Origin: an archaeon
Lineage (GTDB): Archaea > Asgardarchaeota > Hermodarchaeia > Hermodarchaeales > Hermodarchaeaceae
Length of the DNA stretch: 14,500 bases
Assembly: GCA_016550425.1 (NCBI GenBank)
Contig: JABXGS010000072.1
Coordinates: 1 to 14,500 of the forward strand
Direction of reading: 5' to 3'
Translations under genes and position numbers: made by a program
Shown: positions 13,058 to 14,500 of the stretch, piece after piece
Numbering within the stretch: the stretch's first letter is position 1
Layout: the number at the start of each line of letters is the position of its first letter
The notes under the pieces: model-generated
Told to the model about the DNA's origin: nothing
Databases searched by the model: none
Seen by the model: the letters and a program-made list of their open reading frames with translations, nothing else

Positions 13058-14500
13058 TTGACACGAATACGACTTTTTTCCCTCACATTGATGATATGTC
13101 TCTTCATTACCTTTGCCAGCCCCCTTCTTCTCACCCAGGGAGTCCATCCCGCTGACCCAATACCATCTGGCTCAGCTTCTTATCGAACGCTTCCCCTCAA
13201 CTATGATTTTCGTGTCATGAACGAGACCGTCCACGTTATTCCCCAAATGGACGCCTCTGTCCTCATCAATTATTCAATCACCTTTGAAAATTATGGTACT
13301 GATTTCGCCTATATCGACATTGGTCTTCCCAATTCCTACTATGTGCTCTCCAGTTTTCGGGCCTATTGGTCCCTGGAAGGCGCCCCATACATTGAACTCA
13401 CAACAATTGAACCGTCTGATGTCATTAGTATCGGTATCCAAATCCTCATTCCTTTTGCTCTTCGACCCGGAAGTGGTGAAAATGGTACTATCCTCGTTTG
13501 GGGAATCCAACAGCGTATGGTTTACCTTGATACCGATCCTGCCACCCCCGGTTATGTTGGATACGAGTTCACTCCTACCTGGTATGACTCTGCCTACAAC
13601 CGGGGCACCGATTATCTCGGCTGTCACATGCATTTTCCCAACGGATTCAACAACGGCACACTGGCCAAATATCATTATGCGGTTCCTACTCGCTACTACT
13701 GGACCAATACTAACCTCGTCTACACCTGGGAATACACGAGCTTATCAAACTATCAAGGCATTCTCCACGGCATTAGCTTCCCCTATGACGAAGCCTACAT
13801 CACCACCTACTATACCGACGGTGGCACCACGACTGGCATTGACATCTGGGCCTTCTTAGAAGAATACGGTGAATTCCTCATCTACGCTGTAATCTTCATC
13901 GTCATTTTTGGCGCCTGCTGCATCAGCGTCGTCAAAAGTGCAGTTCTCTCAAGAGCTGGTCGCCGCCTCGTCAAGCGGGGCTATCTTCCACCAGCTGTCA
14001 AAGTTGAAGCCCTCGGGATCCGCCGCGGCCTTACGGTCGTCGAAGCCGCCGTCCTCAACGAAACCCCCCTCGACCGCGTCTTCACCATGATTGTCTTCGG
14101 CTTACTGAAAAAAGACCTCATATCGGTTCAACGGGAAGGCAAAGCCAAACCCACCTTCCACCCTAACCACAGCGAAATCGCCCAAGCCGCCAGCAGCAAG
14201 GGCCGGCTGCACTATTATGAACGCCTCTTCCTCAAAGCCATCACCTCGTCCGGCAACCTCCATAAAACCCAGATCCGCACCATGCTCAACACCCTCATCA
14301 AAACCACCGCCCGCAAACTCGAAGGGTATAGCCGCACCGACACCAAAGTCTTCTACACCCGCATGATCGACCAAGCCTGGCGCCAAATCGACCTCGCCAT
14401 CACACCCGCCGCCCAAGCCAGCGCCCTCACCGAATACGCCGAATGGCTCCTCCTCACCCCCGACTACGAACGCCGCATCAAAACCTACGACCACTACTAC
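13058..14500 (+). CDS. secreted/membrane protein resembling DUF2207, partial (runs off right edge)
   Basis: An open frame of 481 codons to the window edge that starts at TTG 13058 with AAGGAAG 10 bases upstream. The TTG keeps a positive n-region (TRIR) before a signal-peptide core (LFSLTLMICLFITFASPLLL). Starting at ATG 13091 would lose it. Residues about 30-265 are an external, Tyr/Asn-rich, beta-like domain with possible N-glycosylation sites (NYS, NGT). A transmembrane helix follows at about 271-294 (LIYAVIFIVIFGACCISVV). After it comes a cytosolic region with LTVVEAAVLNETPLDRVFTMIVFGLLKKDLISV, which resembles the winged-helix-like part of DUF2207 proteins. Function is unknown. The second half is unusually rich in C-ending codons (see findings). 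Confidence 0.8.
   Translation, partial: MTRIRLFSLTLMICLFITFASPLLLTQGVHPADPIPSGSASYRTLPLNYDFRVMNETVHVIPQMDASVLINYSITFENYGTDFAYIDIGLPNSYYVLSSFRAYWSLEGAPYIELTTIEPSDVISIGIQILIPFALRPGSGENGTILVWGIQQRMVYLDTDPATPGYVGYEFTPTWYDSAYNRGTDYLGCHMHFPNGFNNGTLAKYHYAVPTRYYWTNTNLVYTWEYTSLSNYQGILHGISFPYDEAYITTYYTDGGTTTGIDIWAFLEEYGEFLIYAVIFIVIFGACCISVVKSAVLSRAGRRLVKRGYLPPAVKVEALGIRRGLTVVEAAVLNETPLDRVFTMIVFGLLKKDLISVQREGKAKPTFHPNHSEIAQAASSKGRLHYYERLFLKAITSSGNLHKTQIRTMLNTLIKTTARKLEGYSRTDTKVFYTRMIDQAWRQIDLAITPAAQASALTEYAEWLLLTPDYERRIKTYDHYY

Noticed and set aside
13284..13859. plus-strand open frame of 191 residues
   Set aside because: It overlaps in another frame the open signal-peptide-bearing frame from 13058, is Ser/Thr/Pro-rich without domains and has no ribosome site.
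14102..14494. minus-strand Gly/Val/Phe-rich open frame of 130 residues
   Set aside because: It is the antisense of NNC-rich codons of the DUF2207-like gene, which cannot form stops easily; composition is unnatural and no domain is seen.
1..14500. CRISPR arrays, tRNA genes, insertion-sequence ends
   Set aside because: No regularly spaced direct repeats, cloverleaf-like elements or transposase/terminal repeats were seen by reading.

Overview
This window looks archaeal. Several start codons lie 25-35 bases downstream of A/T-rich TATA-like boxes, and some of these look leaderless. Other genes have GGAGG/GGTGAT ribosome sites. The protein set is also archaeal in flavour: DUF134 regulators, ferredoxin-containing MinD/Mrp ATPases, NifX-like proteins, PAC2, 3-hexulose-6-phosphate synthase and many zinc ribbons. 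A complete eukaryote-type topoisomerase IB narrows the host to lineages such as Thaumarchaeota/Aigarchaeota or possibly Asgard-type archaea. Sequence alone does not settle the lineage. The iron-sulfur proteins suggest an anaerobic lifestyle (inference). No rRNA, tRNA, CRISPR array or insertion sequence was recognised.

Region 1 (1-4072) centres on two DUF134-type regulators. A DUF134 gene cut by the left edge (minus) diverges from a small W/G/R-rich zinc-ribbon gene (plus). They share a TATA box and two tandem 20-bp dyads. Facing the zinc-ribbon gene is a tight minus-strand operon: DUF134 (3728), two NifX-like proteins, then two MinD-type ATPases with ferredoxin inserts. Its content resembles the ORP (orange protein) cluster of sulfate reducers and similar methanogen clusters. 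Its promoter carries a perfect palindrome with the same TTTTG-N10-CAAAA frame as the first pair of dyads, suggesting a common operator. The 340-bp gap upstream holds a decayed plus-strand reading frame interrupted by two TAG codons.

Region 2 (4069-6361) holds a PAC2-family gene followed by an Hsp20 gene (minus, 11-base gap), a divergent DUF6504-like small gene, and a membrane-anchored SAM methyltransferase (minus).

Region 3 (6451-9432, plus) holds an exported or anchored penicillin-acylase-family Ntn hydrolase with its Ser nucleophile at residue 301. It is translationally coupled to a four-helix membrane protein and shares a bidirectional promoter with the methyltransferase.

Region 4 (9602-12033) has topoisomerase IB (plus) convergent with 3-hexulose-6-phosphate synthase (minus).

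Region 5 (12167-14500, plus) contains a two-helix membrane zinc-ribbon protein, a soluble zinc-ribbon protein and the first 481 codons of a secreted/membrane protein resembling DUF2207. The last of these has a distinctly C-rich, C-ending-codon 3' half and runs off the right edge.
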